A stretch of 36,916 bases of DNA from an uncultured Oscillospiraceae bacterium (GCA_910587395.1 CAJULJ010000031.1:1-36916), one strand, 5' to 3'. Shown: positions 7,801 through 15,880, counted from the stretch's first letter. Numbers and translations: made by a program. Notes: generated by a model from the sequence alone, not told the origin.

Positions 7801-9427
7801 TTCCACCCCTGGCGTTTCGCTGATCTCTCCGCCGCCCCACCATGACATCTACTCCATTGAGGACCTGGCCCAGCTCATCTACGACCTGAAAAACGCCAAC
7901 CGTCAGGCCCGCATCTCCGTCAAGCTGGTCAGTGAGGCGGGCGTGGGCACTGTGGCGGCGGGTGTAGCCAAGGCGGGCGCCCAGGTGGTGCTGATCTCCG
8001 GCTGGGACGGCGGCACCGGGGCCGCGCCCCGCACCTCCATCCATAATGCGGGCCTGCCCTGGGAGCTGGGCCTTGCAGAGACGCACCAGACGCTGATTCA
8101 AAATGAACTGCGCTCCCGGGTGGTGGTAGAGACGGACGGCAAGCTGATGACGGGCAGGGACGTGGCCATCGCCTGTATGCTGGGTGCGGAGGAATTTGGT
8201 TTTGCCACCGCGCCGCTGGTTACCATGGGCTGCGTCATGATGCGTGTGTGCAATCTGGACACCTGTCCCGTAGGGGTTGCCACCCAGAACCCCGAGCTGC
8301 GCAAGCGTTTCCAGGGCAAGCCGGAATACGTGGTCAACTTTATGCGCTTCATTGCCCAGGAGCTGCGGGAGCACATGGCAAAGCTGGGTGTGCGCACGGT
8401 AGAGGAGCTGGTGGGCCGCACCGATCTGCTGAAAAAGCGGGACCACGCCGTCAACGACCGGGCCGCCACTGTGGACCTGTCCGCCATTCTGGACAATCCC
8501 TATGTGGGCGAGGGGTACAAAACCCACTTTGATCCCGCCGACGTATACGACTTCCAGCTGGAAAAGACGGTGGACCAGTCGGTCCTGCTGGCAAAGATGG
8601 GCAGCGCCCTGAAAAAGGGCCAGAAGAAACAGCTTTCCTTGGAGGTGACCTCCACCGACCGGGCTGTGGGGACGATTTTCGGCTCCGATGTGACCCGCCT
8701 CCACGGGGGAGGGCTGGAGGAGGATACCTTTACCGTCCACTGTTCCGGCGGCGGGGGACAGTCCTTCGGCGCGTTTATCCCCAAGGGGCTGACCCTGGAG
8801 CTGGAGGGCGATTCCAACGACTATTTCGGCAAGGGCCTGTCCGGCGGCAAGCTGGTGGTGTATCCGCCGAAAGCCGCGCAATACAAAGCAGACGAAAACA
8901 TCATTGTAGGCAACGTTGCCCTCTACGGAGCCACCTCCGGCAAGGCGTTCATCGCGGGTGTGGCTGGCGAGCGCTTCGCTGTGCGCAACTCCGGGGCTGT
9001 GGCCGTAGTGGAGGGCGTAGGCGACCACGGCTGTGAGTATATGACCGGAGGCCGTGTGGTGGTGCTGGGCGAGACGGGCAAAAACTTTGCCGCGGGCATG
9101 AGCGGCGGCATCGCCTACGTCTGGGACCCCCGCCGGGATTTGTACCTGCGGGTGAACAAGGAACTGGTTTCCATCGAGCCGGTGAGGTCGAAGCACGATC
9201 TGGAGGAACTGCGCTCCCTCATCACCCAGCACGTGGAGGCCACGGGTTCGGAGAAGGGCAGGGCCATTCTGGCGGACTTTGAGCACGCTGCGGTCAGCTT
9301 CAAGAAGATCCTGCCCCGAGACTACGACCGCATTTTGAAGGCCATCGCCCAGTTCGAGGAGCGGGGCATGACCCACGATGAGGCGGAGATCGAGGCGTTT
9401 TACGCTGTGACGGGAGGTGCGAGATAA
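4889..9427 (+). CDS. gltB: Glutamate synthase, large (alpha) subunit
   Basis: With GltD, this enzyme makes two glutamates from glutamine and 2-oxoglutarate. The 1512-residue protein starts at ATG 4889; an upstream TTG at 4874 is in frame, but it would place the GGAGG ribosome site (4876-4880) inside the gene. A propeptide of 21 residues precedes the catalytic Cys22 (HDNCGIGAVV) of the class II glutamine amidotransferase domain. The central domain follows, then the FMN-binding synthase domain with SGEGGERPERL, GAKPGEGGHLPG and GWDGGTGAAPRTS. Cysteines 1115, 1121 and 1126 (CVMMRVCNLDTCPVGVATQ) bind the 3Fe-4S cluster. A C-terminal beta-helix (GXGXG) domain ends the protein. It is full length and overlaps gltD by one base. 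Confidence 0.98.
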   Translation: MKQEREQARGPLYDPRFEHDNCGIGAVVDIKGRKTHQTVDDALKIVEKLEHRAGKDAEGRTGDGVGILLQISHEFFVKAAAECGITLGGERDYGIGVFFFPQETLRRNQAMKMFELIVAREGMEFIGWREVPVCRSVLGHKALAKMPRIMQGFVRRPDKLAKGLEFDRRLYIARREFEQSNDNTYVASLSSRTIVYKGMFLVGQLRQFYPDLQSEAYTSAIALVHSRFSTNTNPSWERAHPNRFILHNGEINTIRGNVGRMLAREETMHAPIWDKDIDKVFPVVNEDGSDSAMLDNTLEFLVMSGMELPLAVMICIPEPWMNDENLSRARRDLYQYYAVMMEPWDGPASILFSDGDQVGAVLDRNGLRPSRYYVTDDDRLILASEVGVLDIDPAHIVRKSRLEPGKMLLVDTAAGRIIGDSEIKESYAARNPYGEWLDRNLVRLKDLPIPNKRVERYTPERRAQVQKAFGYTYEDLKDIILPMARTGAESTAAMGADIPLAVLSSHDQPLFSYFRQMFAQVTNPPIDAIREEIVTDTTVYVGDDGNLLEESAENCRVLQIHNPILTSVDLMKIRAMDKPGFHVETVSLLYFKNMPLKRALDQMKIAADRAYRSGANIIILSDRGVDENHVAIPSLLAVSALEQYLIRTRKRTAVSVILESAEPRDVHHFAALLGYGARAINPYLAQETIGQLIDEGLLDKDFGAAVDDYDKAILKGIVKIASKMGISTLQSYQSAQIFEAIGIAKDVVDEYFTNTVSRVGGIGLKEIEQLVDKNHSRAFDPLGLGADPTLDSVGSHKARSGQEDHMYNPQTIHLLQQAARTGDYGLFKQYSALVDDETCPHTLRGLMEMKYAETPIPIDEVESVDSIVRRFKTGAMSYGSISQEAHECMAVAMNMLGGKSNSGEGGERPERLKSDRCSAIKQVASGRFGVTSEYLVSAKEIQIKMAQGAKPGEGGHLPGKKVYPWIAKTRYSTPGVSLISPPPHHDIYSIEDLAQLIYDLKNANRQARISVKLVSEAGVGTVAAGVAKAGAQVVLISGWDGGTGAAPRTSIHNAGLPWELGLAETHQTLIQNELRSRVVVETDGKLMTGRDVAIACMLGAEEFGFATAPLVTMGCVMMRVCNLDTCPVGVATQNPELRKRFQGKPEYVVNFMRFIAQELREHMAKLGVRTVEELVGRTDLLKKRDHAVNDRAATVDLSAILDNPYVGEGYKTHFDPADVYDFQLEKTVDQSVLLAKMGSALKKGQKKQLSLEVTSTDRAVGTIFGSDVTRLHGGGLEEDTFTVHCSGGGGQSFGAFIPKGLTLELEGDSNDYFGKGLSGGKLVVYPPKAAQYKADENIIVGNVALYGATSGKAFIAGVAGERFAVRNSGAVAVVEGVGDHGCEYMTGGRVVVLGETGKNFAAGMSGGIAYVWDPRRDLYLRVNKELVSIEPVRSKHDLEELRSLITQHVEATGSEKGRAILADFEHAAVSFKKILPRDYDRILKAIAQFEERGMTHDEAEIEAFYAVTGGAR

Positions 9428-10905
9428 TGGGAAAGCCCACTGGATTTTTGGAATACGGCCGCCAAGGCAACCCCGGCCAGCCGCCCCTGGAGCGTATCAA
9501 GCACTGGGACGAATTTCACCCTATGCTCCCCGAGGAGGAGCGCCGGAAGCAGGGCGCGCGGTGCATGGAGTGCGGCGTACCATTCTGCCAGTCCGGGGTG
9601 GAATTGGCGGGGATGTTCACCGGCTGTCCCCTCCACAACCTGGTGCCGGAGTGGAACGACCTGGTTTACAGCGGCAATCTGGGCCACGCACTGAGCCGCC
9701 TGACCAAGACAAACAGCTTCCCGGAGTTCACGGGCCGGGTGTGCCCCGCGCTGTGCGAGGCGGCATGCACCTGCGGCCTCAACGGGGAAGCGGTGACGGT
9801 GAAGGAAAATGAGCTTGCCATCATCGAAGCGGGCTTTGCCTCGGGGGCCATGGCGCCCCAGCCGCCCAAGGTCCGCACGGGGAAGCGTGTGGCGGTGGTG
9901 GGCAGCGGCCCCGCGGGCCTTGCCGCCGCCCAGCAGCTCAACCGTCGGGGCCATTCCGTCACCGTATTCGAGCGGGAGGACCGGGTGGGGGGCCTGCTCA
10001 TGTACGGCATCCCCAACATGAAGCTGGAAAAGCGGTTCGTCCAGCGCCGGGCGGACCTGATGGCGGCGGAGGGCGTGGAATTCCGCACCTCCTGCGACGT
10101 GGGCCGGGACGTGTCCGCCCAGGCGATTTTGGACGAATACGACGCGGTTATTCTGTGCTGTGGGGCGAAAAAGCCCCGGGAACTGCCGGTGGCGGAGGGG
10201 ATTCAGGGCGTCTATTTTGCGGTGGACTTCCTGACCTCTACTACAAAATCTCTGCTGGACAATGGCCTTGCCAAGGGTGCCTACATCGACGCTGAGGGCA
10301 GGGATGTGGTCATCGTAGGCGGCGGTGACACGGGCAACGACTGTGTGGGTACCGCCATCCGCCACGGGTGCAGGTCGGTGGTCCAGCTGGAGATGATGCC
10401 CAAGGCGCCCGACAGCCGCGCCGCTGACAATCCCTGGCCCCAGTGGCCAAGGGTGTGCAAGACGGACTACGGTCAGGAGGAGGCCATTGCGGTGTTTGGT
10501 GTAGACCCCCGCCGCTATCAGACCACGGTGAAGGAGTGCCGCACCGATGAATCCGGCGCACTGTCCGCCATCGTCACCGTGAAGCTGGAGCAAACAGTGG
10601 AGGACGGACGCCGGGTCATGGCCGAGGTCCCCGGCAGCGAGGAAGAGCTGCCCTGCCAGCTGCTGCTGATTGCGGCGGGCTTCCTGGGCCCGGAGGACTA
10701 CGCGGCGGACACCTTCGGCGTAGACAGGGACGGCCGCTCCAACGTGGCCACCGCCTGTGGTTTGTACTCCACGGGCGTGGATAAGGTGTTTGCCGCCGGA
10801 GACATGCGCCGGGGCCAGTCCCTGGTGGTATGGGGCATCGCTGAGGGCCGCGCCGCGGCCAGGGAAGTAGACGAATATTTGATGGGATACACAAATTTAA
10901 CATGA
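9427..10905 (+). CDS. gltD: Glutamate synthase, small (beta) subunit
   Basis: GltD is the FAD- and Fe-S-containing subunit that takes electrons from NAD(P)H and passes them to GltB. In the 492-residue protein the N-terminal region has two cysteine clusters for 4Fe-4S binding (CMECGVPFCQSG with GCPL, and CPALCEAACTCG). The first dinucleotide fold is VAVVGSGPAGLAAAQ, and the second is VVIVGGGDTGNDCVG. The C-terminal FAD segment is FAAGDMRRGQSLVVWGIAEG. The ATG shares its A with the gltB stop codon (TAATG), so the two are translationally coupled. A strong terminator follows eight bases after the stop. The sequence fits the bacterial NADPH-GOGAT beta subunit; a homologous free-standing oxidoreductase is unlikely given the neighbour. 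Confidence 0.98.
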   Translation: MGKPTGFLEYGRQGNPGQPPLERIKHWDEFHPMLPEEERRKQGARCMECGVPFCQSGVELAGMFTGCPLHNLVPEWNDLVYSGNLGHALSRLTKTNSFPEFTGRVCPALCEAACTCGLNGEAVTVKENELAIIEAGFASGAMAPQPPKVRTGKRVAVVGSGPAGLAAAQQLNRRGHSVTVFEREDRVGGLLMYGIPNMKLEKRFVQRRADLMAAEGVEFRTSCDVGRDVSAQAILDEYDAVILCCGAKKPRELPVAEGIQGVYFAVDFLTSTTKSLLDNGLAKGAYIDAEGRDVVIVGGGDTGNDCVGTAIRHGCRSVVQLEMMPKAPDSRAADNPWPQWPRVCKTDYGQEEAIAVFGVDPRRYQTTVKECRTDESGALSAIVTVKLEQTVEDGRRVMAEVPGSEEELPCQLLLIAAGFLGPEDYAADTFGVDRDGRSNVATACGLYSTGVDKVFAAGDMRRGQSLVVWGIAEGRAAAREVDEYLMGYTNLT

Positions 10906-10912
10906 TGGGAGC

Positions 10913-10944
10913 CGCCCGCCGGGACATCCGGCGGGCGTTTTTTT
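10913..10944 (+). terminator. Intrinsic terminator after gltBD
   Basis: CGCCCGCCGG (10913-10922) pairs perfectly with CCGGCGGGCG (10928-10937) around a five-base loop and is followed by seven T (10938-10944). It ends the nitrogen-assimilation block and isolates the sporulation operon from read-through. Confidence 0.92.
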
Positions 10945-10958
10945 GATTTTTGCGGGTT

Positions 10959-10988
10959 GGAATATTGTGGGACACGCCCTCATATGAT
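10959..10988 (+). promoter_or_regulatory. Sigma-E-like sporulation promoter for the spoIIIA operon
   Basis: GGAATATT (10959-10966) is followed after 14 bases by CATATGAT (10981-10988). This fits the Bacillus sigma-E pattern (ATATT at -35, CATAnnnT at -10, spacing 14-15). The spoIIIA operon is a known sigma-E target in the mother cell. A GAGGTGG ribosome site (11002-11008) comes soon after, so the leader would be short. No sigma-A promoter is apparent here. Confidence 0.72.
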
Positions 10989-11016
10989 GGGGACAAGATG
11001 TGAGGTGGTGAACGGT

Positions 11017-11919
11017 ATGAACGAAAGAAAACCCTGGGAGCAGGCGTCGTCGGTGCTGCCTGAGCCGCTGTACAAGGGTTTGCTTGCTCTGGGGGCGGAC
11101 AGGCTGGAGCAGCTGGAGGAGCTGCGTCTGCGCCGGGGGTTTCCCATGACAGCCCTTCTGAGCGAGGCAGAGGCGGAGACGGACACGCCGCCCATCGGGG
11201 AGGAAGAACTGCGCCAGGTGCTGGAGAACGCGACCCAGTCCTCCGCTCACACGGCGCTGGACAAGGTGTGTCAGGGCTTTGTCACCCTCAAGGGCGGTCA
11301 CCGGGTGGGCCTGTGCGGCACGGCGGTGAAAAAGGACGGGCGCATCGTCACCCTCCGGGAGCTGTCCTCGCTGTCCATCCGGGTGGCAAGGCCGGTGACG
11401 GGACTTGCGGGACCGCTTCTGCCGCAGCTGACGGAGGACGGGAGGCTTTTGAGCACCCTGATCCTGGCCTCGCCGGGGGCAGGCAAGACGACCCTTCTGC
11501 GGGACCTGGTCCGGGCGCTGTCCGACGGGGAGGGCTGTCCGCCCCACCGGGTGTCGGTGGCCGACGAGCGGGGGGAAATCGCCGCCTTGTGGCGGGGAGA
11601 GCCTCAGCTGTATGTGGGCCGCCGCACCGACGTGCTGGACGGCTGTGCCAAGGCGGAGGGCCTGTCCATCCTGATCCGCGGGATGAACCCGCAAGTCGCG
11701 GCGGTGGACGAGATCACCCGGCCTGAGGACGCCCAGGCGGTGGTCGAGGCGGCGGGGTGTGGCGTGGCCCTCATCGCCACCGCCCACGGGGCGGGGGTCG
11801 AGGACTTGAACCGCCGTCCCGCCTACCGGGAATTTCTGGCGGCGGGGGTGTTCCGACGGCTGGTGGTGCTGGCGCGGCGGGGCGCGGCCTGGTCCGCCCG
11901 AATCGAGGTGCTGCCATGA
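11017..11919 (+). CDS. spoIIIAA: Stage III sporulation protein AA (ATPase)
   Basis: SpoIIIAA is the cytoplasmic mother-cell ATPase of the SpoIIIA-SpoIIQ channel and resembles secretion ATPases of the type II/IV kind. The 300-residue protein has KGGHRVGLCGTAV, a Walker A LASPGAGKTTLLRDL near residue 150, SVADERGEIAA, and the Walker B-like VDEIT region. I chose ATG 11017 because GAGGTGG (11002-11008) sits eight bases upstream; the frame can be extended to a TTG at 10957, but that would cover the sigma-E-like promoter. It is the first gene of an eight-gene operon and overlaps spoIIIAB in an ATGA arrangement. Confidence 0.95.
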   Translation: MNERKPWEQASSVLPEPLYKGLLALGADRLEQLEELRLRRGFPMTALLSEAEAETDTPPIGEEELRQVLENATQSSAHTALDKVCQGFVTLKGGHRVGLCGTAVKKDGRIVTLRELSSLSIRVARPVTGLAGPLLPQLTEDGRLLSTLILASPGAGKTTLLRDLVRALSDGEGCPPHRVSVADERGEIAALWRGEPQLYVGRRTDVLDGCAKAEGLSILIRGMNPQVAAVDEITRPEDAQAVVEAAGCGVALIATAHGAGVEDLNRRPAYREFLAAGVFRRLVVLARRGAAWSARIEVLP

Positions 11920-12428
11920 TGCGGCTGATGGGGGCCGTCCTGGTGATTGCCGGGTGCGGCGCGCTGGGTCTGGCCGGAGTGGCCAGCCTGGACGGCCGGG
12001 TCCGGGACCTGGGCGAGCTGGCGGCGGGACTGGACGCTCTTCAGCGGGAGCTTGGCTGGCGGCTGGCCCCTCTGCCTCAGGCGCTGGAAATGGCGGCCAG
12101 GGCGGCTCACGGTCCTGCGGCGCAGTTTTTTTCCAGGTGCGCCCGGGAATCCGGGCAGTCGGATGGACAAAACTTCCAACAGGTATGGCGGGACAGCCTG
12201 AACGGAACCCCGCTCCGGCTGGCGGTGGGGGACAAGGCTCTGATGGAGCGCCTGGGCCCGGTGCTGGGCCGGTACGACGGCGACAGCCAGCGCGTAGCGC
12301 TGGAGGACGCGGCGGCGGGCCTGCGCAGCCTTCAGGGGGAGGCGTCGGACGACCGCCGACGCCTGGGCCGGGTGTACGGCATGCTGGGCGTGACAGCGGG
12401 ACTGTTCCTGGCCATTCTGCTGATTTGA
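11916..12428 (+). CDS. spoIIIAB: Stage III sporulation protein AB
   Basis: This 170-residue protein is similar in length to SpoIIIAB of Bacillus (about 171). It has an N-terminal hydrophobic segment (LMGAVLVIAGCGALGLAG), a helical middle with LDALQRELGWRLAPLPQAL, and a C-terminal hydrophobic tail (YGMLGVTAGLFLAILLI). This layout resembles GspF-type inner-membrane proteins of secretion systems, to which SpoIIIAB is compared. It is needed for the mother cell-forespore channel. The start overlaps the spoIIIAA stop; a second ATG at 11919 is an equal alternative. Position between AA and AC is the strongest support. Confidence 0.92.
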   Translation: MMRLMGAVLVIAGCGALGLAGVASLDGRVRDLGELAAGLDALQRELGWRLAPLPQALEMAARAAHGPAAQFFSRCARESGQSDGQNFQQVWRDSLNGTPLRLAVGDKALMERLGPVLGRYDGDSQRVALEDAAAGLRSLQGEASDDRRRLGRVYGMLGVTAGLFLAILLI

Positions 12429-12447
12429 TTACATAGGAGGACGGACA

Positions 12448-12642
12448 ATGGACGTGGACCTGATTTTCAAAATTGCCGCCATCGGCATTCTGGTGTCGGT
12501 GCTCAACCAGGTGCTCACCCGGTCGGGGCGGGACGAGATGGCCACCATGACCACCCTGGTGGCGCTGGTGGTGGTGCTGATGATCGTGGTGCAGCAGATC
12601 AGCGACCTGTTCACGCTGGTCAAGGACCTGTTTGGGCTGTGA
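12448..12642 (+). CDS. spoIIIAC: Stage III sporulation protein AC
   Basis: A 64-residue protein with two hydrophobic helices (IAAIGILVSVLNQVL and TTLVALVVVLMIVVQQI), joined by the conserved polar turn TRSGRDEM. Size, two-helix layout and position match SpoIIIAC, a small membrane part of the SpoIIIA complex. GGAGG at 12437-12441 supports the ATG at 12448. It overlaps spoIIIAD by four bases. Confidence 0.95.
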   Translation: MDVDLIFKIAAIGILVSVLNQVLTRSGRDEMATMTTLVALVVVLMIVVQQISDLFTLVKDLFGL

Positions 12643-13025
12643 GCGGCGTGGTCAAAATCGCGGCGGCGGCGGTGACGGCGGCGCTGTGCGCGGTGGTGGT
12701 GCGCAGGCAGTCGCCGGAGATTGCCCTGGTTCTGGGGGCGGGGGCGTGCGCCCTCATCGTGCTGTACTGCTCCGGGGCGCTGACGGCCGTGGTGGAGCTG
12801 GCGGACAAGCTGGCCCAGACCGGGGGCCTGTCCGCCCAGGTGGTGGAGCCGGTGATGAAAACGGCGGGCATCGCCATTGTCACCCGCCTGACGGCAGACT
12901 TCTGCAAGGACGCCCAGGAGGGTGGCCTGGCCTCGGCGGTGGAGCTGGCGGGGACGGTGCTGGCGCTGTCGGTGACTATGCCGCTGATGACGGCGGTGCT
13001 GGACGTGCTCACCCGGCTGCTGTAG
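12639..13025 (+). CDS. spoIIIAD: Stage III sporulation protein AD
   Basis: A 128-residue membrane protein with several hydrophobic helices (KIAAAAVTAALCAVVV, IALVLGAGACALIVLY, and a C-terminal VLALSVTMPLMTAVLDVL). The segment EPVMKTAGIAIVTRLTADFCKDA is characteristic of SpoIIIAD. The start is a GTG (12639) sharing bases with the spoIIIAC stop codon (GTGA). It belongs to the mother-cell membrane complex; a specific biochemical role is not established. Confidence 0.94.
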   Translation: MSGVVKIAAAAVTAALCAVVVRRQSPEIALVLGAGACALIVLYCSGALTAVVELADKLAQTGGLSAQVVEPVMKTAGIAIVTRLTADFCKDAQEGGLASAVELAGTVLALSVTMPLMTAVLDVLTRLL

Positions 13026-13039
13026 AGGGAGGGGCACGC

Positions 13040-14143
13040 ATGAGAAGAAAATGGGCCGTGTTGATTGCCCTGCTGGCCCTCCCGGCGCTGTGCGCTCCCG
13101 CCCTGGCCCTCACGGGGCAGGAGGCGCTGGAGCGTCAGGAGGAGCTGATTCAGGTGGACGAGCTCCAGCGGGCGGCGGAGCAGAGCGGGGGACAAGCCCA
13201 GTACGGCGACAGCCTGGACGAGGGATTGGAAAACCTTTTGGACACGGGCACCCAGGAGCTGGGGGGCGCGGTGCGCACCGCGGCCCGGTCCGGGGCGCTG
13301 CTGCTGGTGATTCTGCTGTTCTGCGCCTTGACGGAGTCGCTGGGGCAGGAGAGGCTGAAAACGGGAAGCAGAGCCGCCGCCCTGGCCGGGACGCTGGCGG
13401 TGACGGCGGTGGCGGTGGCGGACGTGAACTCCCTGCTGGGGATGGGTACGGGGGCCATTGAGAAGATGACTTCCTTTGCCAACGTGCTGCTGCCCGCGGT
13501 GGCGGCGGTGACGGCGGCCACGGGGGCGGTGACCGGCGCGGCGGCCCGTCAGCTGGCGGCGGCGCTGTTCTCCGACCTGCTGGTCAACCTGATCCATAGC
13601 CTGCTGGTGCCCCTTTTGTATGGCTATATCGCCGCCTCGGTGGCTCAGGCGGCGCTGGGAAGGGAGGAGCTGAAGCGCATGGCGGACCTGCTGAAATGGA
13701 CGGTGACCACCGTGCTCACCATCGTTACCACCGCGTTTGTGGCCTACCTCACCGCCAGCGGCGTGGTGGCGGGGACGGCGGACGCGGCGGCGGTGAAGGC
13801 GGCGAAATTTGCCATCTCCGGGGCGGTTCCGGTGGTGGGCGGCATTCTGTCCGACGCGGCGGAGACGGTGCTGGCCTCGGCGGGGGTGCTCCGGGGGACG
13901 GTGGGTGTGTTCGGCATGGTGACGATTCTGGGGCTGTGCCTGGCGCCGCTGCTGCGGCTGGCGGTGCATTACCTGGCCTATAAGCTGGTGGCGGCGCTGT
14001 CCTGCGCCCTGGGCAGCGGCCCGGCCTGCATGCTGGTGGACCGGCTCAGCTCCGCCTTCGGGCTGGTGCTGGGGATGACGGGGGCCTGCTGCCTGCTGCT
14101 GCTCATTACGCTGGTGTCCTGCGTGTCGGTGACGGCCGTATGA
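13040..14143 (+). CDS. spoIIIAE: Stage III sporulation protein AE
   Basis: SpoIIIAE is the large multi-pass membrane protein of the SpoIIIA channel. The 367-residue product has a signal peptide (MRRKWAVLIALLALPALCA, likely cleaved after PALA), a short extracytoplasmic stretch to about residue 75, then six or more hydrophobic segments starting with GALLLVILLFCALTESLGQ. The start at ATG 13040 follows GAGGGAGGGG; the frame is open much further upstream but that part overlaps spoIIIAD and lacks its signal. It ends in an ATGA overlap with spoIIIAF. Length is close to the family norm of about 390. Confidence 0.94.
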   Translation: MRRKWAVLIALLALPALCAPALALTGQEALERQEELIQVDELQRAAEQSGGQAQYGDSLDEGLENLLDTGTQELGGAVRTAARSGALLLVILLFCALTESLGQERLKTGSRAAALAGTLAVTAVAVADVNSLLGMGTGAIEKMTSFANVLLPAVAAVTAATGAVTGAAARQLAAALFSDLLVNLIHSLLVPLLYGYIAASVAQAALGREELKRMADLLKWTVTTVLTIVTTAFVAYLTASGVVAGTADAAAVKAAKFAISGAVPVVGGILSDAAETVLASAGVLRGTVGVFGMVTILGLCLAPLLRLAVHYLAYKLVAALSCALGSGPACMLVDRLSSAFGLVLGMTGACCLLLLITLVSCVSVTAV

Positions 14144-14634
14144 TGGGGCCGGTGCGCAGCTGGCTGCTGGGGGTGACGGCGGCGGCGCTGGTGCTGGCGC
14201 TGGCGGAGGCCCTGGCCCCGGAGGGCGGCGTGAAAAAGGTGTGCCGTCTGGCGGGAGGGCTGGCGCTGCTGCTGGCGGCGGTGGGGCCGGTGGTGAATAT
14301 TCTGGACGGCTCGGCGCTGACCCAGGCGGTGGAGGGCTGGAAAAACCGGTCCCAGAGCTATGAGCAGGCGCTGGAGGAACAGAAGGACCGGTTTTATCTG
14401 ACTATCATAGAGGAGGAAACCGCCGCATATGTTATGGACAAGGCGAGAGAACTCGGCTTGGAATGTGCGGCGGAGGTGACCTACGGCTATGACGAGGACG
14501 GCGTACCCTGCCCCTGGGAGGTCACCGCCCGAGGCGCGTGGACGGAAGGGCAGCGAGCTCAATTGGAGCGGCTGCTGGAGGAGGAGCTGGGCGTGCCCGC
14601 CCGGCGGCAGTCTTACGAGGAGATACAGCCATGA
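14140..14634 (+). CDS. spoIIIAF: Stage III sporulation protein AF
   Basis: A 164-residue protein with two N-terminal membrane helices (SWLLGVTAAALVLALAEAL and LAGGLALLLAAVGPVVNIL) and a soluble C-terminal domain with an alpha/beta ring-building look, as in the published SpoIIIAF fold. The motif PEGGVKKVCRLAGGL between the helices is typical. It overlaps both spoIIIAE and spoIIIAG by four bases, indicating coupled translation. Confidence 0.93.
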   Translation: MMGPVRSWLLGVTAAALVLALAEALAPEGGVKKVCRLAGGLALLLAAVGPVVNILDGSALTQAVEGWKNRSQSYEQALEEQKDRFYLTIIEEETAAYVMDKARELGLECAAEVTYGYDEDGVPCPWEVTARGAWTEGQRAQLERLLEEELGVPARRQSYEEIQP

Positions 14635-15149
14635 AGTTCCAATGGAAACCGCCCCAGGCGCAGCAGCTGTGGAAGCTGCTGGACAAATACAAATATGTGC
14701 TGATTGTGCTGGCGGCGGGTCTGGCGCTGCTGCTGTGGCCCACAGGAGAGCGGGAGCAATTGGAGGCCCCCTCCTCCAGCGCCGGGGCGGAGGATTTCGA
14801 TCTGGCGGCGTTGGAGGAAAAGCTGTCCCAGACCCTCTCTCAGGTGGAGGGAGCGGGAAAAGTGACGGTGATCCTTACGGTGAAGAGCGGCATGGAGCAG
14901 GTGCCCCTCACCGACCGCTCCACCGCCGTGTCCGAGCGGGAGAACAGCGTGGAGGAGAAAACGGTGGTCATCAACACCGGCTCGGGCCAGGAGGCCGTGG
15001 TGCGCGTACAGCGCTCTCCGGTATTCCAGGGCGCGGTGGTGGTGAGCCAGGGGGGCGACCGGGCGGACGTGCGCCTGCTGCTGACCCAGGCGGTGGCGGC
15101 GCTCACCGGGCTGGGAGCGGACCGGATCACGGTGTGCAAGGGGGGATAA
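14631..15149 (+). CDS. spoIIIAG: Stage III sporulation protein AG
   Basis: SpoIIIAG forms a large ring in the space between the two spore membranes. This 172-residue protein has one membrane helix (YVLIVLAAGLALLLWP, about residues 22-38) and a ring-building domain after it (LSQTLSQVEGAGKVTVILTV near 65-84, AVVRVQRSPVFQGAVVVSQG near 124). The predicted start, ATG 14631, overlaps the spoIIIAF stop; upstream in-frame sequence lies inside spoIIIAF and is not likely used. The insert SEREN-SVEEKTVV lies where the large beta-triangle insertion occurs in family members, but seems short here. Confidence 0.93.
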   Translation: MKFQWKPPQAQQLWKLLDKYKYVLIVLAAGLALLLWPTGEREQLEAPSSSAGAEDFDLAALEEKLSQTLSQVEGAGKVTVILTVKSGMEQVPLTDRSTAVSERENSVEEKTVVINTGSGQEAVVRVQRSPVFQGAVVVSQGGDRADVRLLLTQAVAALTGLGADRITVCKGG

Positions 15150-15183
15150 CCCCCAAAAACAAATCAATTGGGAGGACAGGATC

Positions 15184-15801
15184 ATGAGTGTATGGAAACG
15201 AAACGCGGTCGTGGTGGCCATCGTGCTGTTTGTAGGGGCGGCGGTGTACCTGAACTGGTCCTACGGACGGGAAGCCACGGCGGGTACGGACGGACAGGGC
15301 GGCGGCAGACTGCTGGGTCAGGCGGCGCTGGTGAACGGCAAGGACAGCCAGCAGGCCGGAGACGGCGCGGCAACGGGGGACGCCCAGTCCAGCGCCCAGC
15401 CCTCGGCGGACCCCAGCGCTTCCCCCAGCGCGGCGGGAGAGAGCACCGGCTACTTTGCCTCCGCCCGGCTCAACCGCCAGCAGGCTCGGGACAGCGCCCT
15501 CCAGCTCCTCCAGCAGGCGGCGGCGGACGCGGGGGCTCAGCAGGACATCATCGATGAGGCCAACGCCTCCATCCAGGCCATGGCCGCCCTCACCATGTCC
15601 GAGGCCCAGGTGGAGAATCTGGTCACCGCCAAGGGCTATGGCGACTGCGTGTGCTTCATCAACGACAACAGCGCCAGCGTGGTGGTGTCCTCCACGGCCA
15701 ACGGCCTGAGCGAGAACGACGTGACTAAAATTATGGAGATCGTCAAGGAGGAAACCGGCCTTGCGGCGGAAAAAATCAAGGTGATTGAGACGGAGCCGTG
15801 A
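15184..15801 (+). CDS. spoIIIAH: Stage III sporulation protein AH
   Basis: SpoIIIAH spans the mother-cell membrane and binds forespore SpoIIQ across the intermembrane space. The 205-residue protein has an N-terminal helix (NAVVVAIVLFVGAAVYLNW), a linker rich in Ser, Ala, Gly and Gln (about residues 30-90), and a YscJ/FliF-like ring domain (RQQARDSALQLLQQ to the end, with ENLVTAKGYGDCVCFIND). GGGAGGA upstream supports the start. It is the last gene of the operon; I see no clear terminator in the 80 bases before yqhY, which has its own promoter. Confidence 0.95.
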   Translation: MSVWKRNAVVVAIVLFVGAAVYLNWSYGREATAGTDGQGGGRLLGQAALVNGKDSQQAGDGAATGDAQSSAQPSADPSASPSAAGESTGYFASARLNRQQARDSALQLLQQAAADAGAQQDIIDEANASIQAMAALTMSEAQVENLVTAKGYGDCVCFINDNSASVVVSSTANGLSENDVTKIMEIVKEETGLAAEKIKVIETEP

Positions 15802-15818
15802 GGAGAGAAAATACGGGA

Positions 15819-15847
15819 TTGTAATTTAGCGGACAGGGTGGTATAAT
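15819..15847 (+). promoter_or_regulatory. Predicted sigma-A-type promoter for yqhY
   Basis: TTGTAA (15819-15824) and TATAAT (15842-15847) are 17 bases apart, with TG one base before the -10 (extended -10). It lies 34 bases upstream of the yqhY start and separates vegetative genes from the sporulation operon. Confidence 0.78.
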
Positions 15848-15880
15848 AGCCTCAGCATTGGTAAAGGAGCGTGAGGCGAC

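Noticed and set aside
4883..9376. Open reading frame of about 1500 codons on the minus strand opposite gltB
   Set aside because: Its translation is low-complexity (Gly, His, Leu, Val rich) with no family resemblance, while the plus strand encodes a complete GltB. It results from G/C-rich third codon positions.
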